From Methanoregula sp. UBA154 (GTDB lineage: Archaea > Halobacteriota > Methanomicrobia > Methanomicrobiales > Methanospirillaceae), in NCBI GenBank assembly GCA_002502245.1, contig DAPW01000015.1, forward strand, positions 169,333 through 233,332: a DNA stretch of 64,000 nt, written 5' to 3'. A program made the translations under genes and the position numbers. Below are positions 62,801 to 64,000 of the stretch, piece after piece. The notes beneath the pieces were generated by a model. It saw nothing but the letters and a program-made list of their open reading frames with translations. It made no database searches and was not told the origin of the DNA. Position 1 is the stretch's first letter. The number at the start of each line of letters is the position of its first letter.

Positions 62801-63806
62801 CGAACTGGTCGTGACCCCGGACCATGCGATGCTCGTCTGGGATACCAGTTACCTGCGCAAGCTCCGGGCCATGGAGATCAACGTCGGGGATGCAGTCCCC
62901 GTTTTTGAGGGCACGTGTGTCATGTCCGACCGGATCACCGCTGCCGACCTCATTCCCACGCTTGAGGAACGGGTGTACTGTCTTACCGTTGCCGACGACC
63001 ATACCCTGACGGCAAATGGCATCTTCACCGGCCAGTGCGATGGCGATGAGGACTGTATCATGCTCCTCATGGACGGCCTGCTCAACTTCTCCCGGTCGTT
63101 CCTGCCCCAGAACCGGGGCGGCACCATGGACGCCCCGCTTGTCCTGACAAGCCGGATCGACCCGTCCGAGATCGACAAGGAAGCCCTGAACGTCGATGTC
63201 TGCGACCATTACCCGATCGAGGTCTATACAAGTGCCATGGTATACGCTGAACCAAAAAGCATCGTCAAGCTCATCGACCGGGTGGAGAACCGGATCGGGA
63301 CCCCGCGATCGGTGGAAGGGTTCCAGTTCACGCACGATACTTCGGATATTTCCTCGGGGCCGCTCGAGTCCATGTACACCCAGATGAAGTCGATGACCGA
63401 CAAGCTCGAAGCGGAACTGGTGCTTGCCGAGAAGATCCGTGCCGTTGACGCAGACGACGTGGCGGAACGGGTGCTCACCACGCATTTCCTCCGCGACCTC
63501 ATGGGGAACCTCTCGGCGTTCTCCAAGCAGAAGTTCCGGTGCACGAAGTGCAACACGAGCTACCGCCGGATGCCGCTTGCCGGCAAGTGCACGAAGTTCA
63601 AGGGGAAGGGCATCTGTAATGGCAACATCATCCCCACCGTCCACGAGGGATCCGTCAAGAAATACCTCGAGATGTCGCGGGAGATCTGCCGGAAGTACAA
63701 CATCTCGGAATATACCAAGCAGCGGATGGAGGTGCTCGACCTTGCCATCACGTCCACGTTTGGCGAAGAGAAACACGAGCAGCTGGGCCTTGCGGACTTC
63801 ATGTAA
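59886..63806 (+). CDS. polC: DNA polymerase II (PolD) large subunit DP2, with in-frame intein
   Basis: The 1306-residue precursor of the catalytic subunit of PolD; 165 residues are an intein, leaving a mature protein of about 1141. Marks: PLRSAGGTAQAMSVLVGDYV-like (here GPIRSAGGTAQAMSVLVGDY), GFRLRYGRSRNTGFAAAGMHP, two zinc modules (CSQCGEIGYLCRCEKC..CTKCGRE..CVGC at about 640-680 and CTKCNTSYRRMP..GKC at about 1219 on), and the catalytic motif NCDGDED, with metal-binding Asp residues, that the intein splits. ATG 59886 sits in CCGGTATGCT like polB. Upstream ATG 59799 is not used. The partner polB is at 13987. Confidence 0.95.
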   Translation: MLELSPAMQAYEKSLLDELHRAIAIAKEARKQGLDPSLDVEIPIASDLADRVEVLVGVKGVAVRIRELEATMSREEAALRIGDDFVARKFGEKDTMEVLDHAIRVAMALLTEGVVSAPTEGIAKVALGRNDDGTQYLMIFYAGPIRSAGGTAQAMSVLVGDYVRLKLGINRYIARQEEVERYIEEIRQYNSIMNLQYLPSEAEIRIIIENCPVCVDGEATEQEEVSGHRNLERVETNVVRGGMALVIGEGIAGKARKLKGRVEKMKMTGWDWLDKLIAGAAKSGDGEKTVGIKPLDKYLRDLIGGRPVFAYPMRKGGFRLRYGRSRNTGFAAAGMHPATLYVLGEFLATGTQMKTERPGKACGVVPVDSIEGPIVRLKNGDVLRIDDEATAKRLVTQIEKILDVGEILISYGEFLENNHPLVPAGYCSEWWQLDMGEGVTPPKNEEDALAMARAGGYLHPEYMWFWDDITSEQIRALADAVAAGGSVEDDTLRLPPDPATKSSLETILIPHQVLEDGSMQIRSYRAFLACLGLTDDLKKQTTWADAPEDASPLNLIMHVSGMKLRSRSGTRIGGRMGRPGKSKPRKMNPPPHALFPLGDSGGARRSFQSASTHTAETDQNNTEIDFQKEGGIIEIEVGRRRCSQCGEIGYLCRCEKCGGHTDAIFTCTKCGRETTLPRCVGCDAPATCSQRVTLDVKGEYAKVMARLGLKTDSIALVKGVKGVISKEKTVEPMEKGILRAIRNIWVFKDGTTRFDMIDLPLTHIRPDEVRVSVEQLRSLGYTKDTYGYDLQNETQVIELHPQDILVSDSCAGYMVSVAQFIDDLLVKCYGLEPFYRITKPEDLVGHLVIGLAPHTSAGVLARIIGFTRANVGYAHPFFHAAKRRNCFFGDTEIEVLDGRKWIKTPIRKFVLENFDISQPGIDRLGTYYSDPARPFFTRSVDTAGGIHIRKITSVSIHRSPANLIRFKTARGRELVVTPDHAMLVWDTSYLRKLRAMEINVGDAVPVFEGTCVMSDRITAADLIPTLEERVYCLTVADDHTLTANGIFTGQCDGDEDCIMLLMDGLLNFSRSFLPQNRGGTMDAPLVLTSRIDPSEIDKEALNVDVCDHYPIEVYTSAMVYAEPKSIVKLIDRVENRIGTPRSVEGFQFTHDTSDISSGPLESMYTQMKSMTDKLEAELVLAEKIRAVDADDVAERVLTTHFLRDLMGNLSAFSKQKFRCTKCNTSYRRMPLAGKCTKFKGKGICNGNIIPTVHEGSVKKYLEMSREICRKYNISEYTKQRMEVLDLAITSTFGEEKHEQLGLADFM
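62541..63035 (+). mobile_element. Mini-intein in polC, no homing endonuclease
   Basis: A 165-residue self-splicing protein element inserted between RRN and CDGDED, the DP2 active site. It starts with Cys886 (CFFGDTEIEV, block A), has TPDH (block B, about residue 977) and ends ANGIFTGQ before the +1 Cys. Both ends are informative: the last residue is Gln, not Asn, and the one before is Gly, not His. That is rare but typical of archaeal PolII inteins. With only 165 residues it has no room for an endonuclease. Confidence 0.92.
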
Positions 63807-64000
63807 GCCCGGCAGACTGGCTGCCGGTTGCCGTATGCATACCGTCATTCCACCAGTATCACGCATAATCGGGGGGATCGCCAGGCGGCAAACGGTGACC
63901 AGCTCAGGATTTCATGATCCTTTCTGGCGCACGAGCACGGTTATCTGAACTCAAAGCCTTTTACCCTCCAGGACCCAACATTATTCCGGGCGATTTTACC
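63807..64000. other. Region after polC to the window end
   Basis: GGCAGACTGGCTGCC just after the stop is a possible hairpin, without a T-run. No gene is visible in the last 190 bases. Confidence 0.35.

Noticed and set aside
61548..63866. 772-codon frame antisense to polC
   Set aside because: Shadow of a well-supported gene; no protein features.
1..64000. CRISPR arrays, transposase genes, rRNA or tRNA genes
   Set aside because: No regularly spaced repeats, DDE-type transposase frames or RNA gene signatures were seen on either strand.

Overview
The window comes from a methanogenic euryarchaeon, most likely a member of the Methanomicrobiales close to Methanoregula. The evidence is the two F420 biosynthesis genes cofH and cofD, both subunits of the euryarchaeal D-family DNA polymerase, a complete A1Ao ATP synthase operon, an archaeal-type AspS, a core methionine synthase, a UbiX/UbiD/aconitase-X cluster of the archaeal mevalonate variant, and TATA-type promoters that often sit about 26 nt before the start codon. 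Genus level is inference.

Layout. 0-7.3 kb: the 3' end of a secreted S-layer-like gene coupled to an MMPL/RND exporter, then a P-type cation ATPase and an MFS transporter. 7.5-11.3 kb (minus strand): a CDF metal transporter, cofH, an archaeal signal peptidase I and a LysE-type exporter. 11.4-15.4 kb: a DUF333 lipoprotein, a Kup potassium transporter and polB (DP1). 15.4-24.7 kb: an approximately 300-bp dispersed repeat, small secreted or unknown proteins, metE, aspS, a large beta-propeller lipoprotein and a second CDF transporter. 24.7-35.1 kb: a second P-type ATPase, a membrane protein, an iron-sulfur flavoprotein, a coupled pair of secreted proteins (one with CARDB repeats and a transglutaminase-like domain), threonine dehydratase and a cytosine deaminase-like enzyme. 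35.5-38.5 kb: an A+T-richer pair of secreted-protein genes, one apparently frameshifted near its 3' end. 38.6-44.5 kb: a HEAT-repeat protein, a PEGA lipoprotein, cofD, an HD hydrolase and two small membrane or secreted proteins. 44.9-47.8 kb: ubiX-ubiD-aconitase X. 48.2-49.0 kb: two divergent genes for paralogous 109-residue proteins of unknown family. 49.0-57.8 kb: the ATP synthase operon (orf70-H-I-K-E-C-F-A-B-D, minus strand). 58.6-64 kb: a HEAT protein, a second copy of the 300-bp repeat and polC (DP2) carrying a mini-intein in its catalytic motif.

How the parts work together. CofH and CofD serve coenzyme F420. AMP decarboxylase (UbiD), its flavin supplier (UbiX) and phosphomevalonate dehydratase large subunit (AcnX) form the archaeal isoprenoid branch. 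The atp genes make the ion-driven synthase. DP1 and DP2 form PolD, although their genes lie 44 kb apart, each next to a copy of the same repeat. Two repeat families were found by eye in intergenic DNA: A (15.4 and 59.5 kb) and B (23.5, 41.2 and 58.1 kb). No tRNA, rRNA, CRISPR array, transposase or replication initiator gene was recognised.
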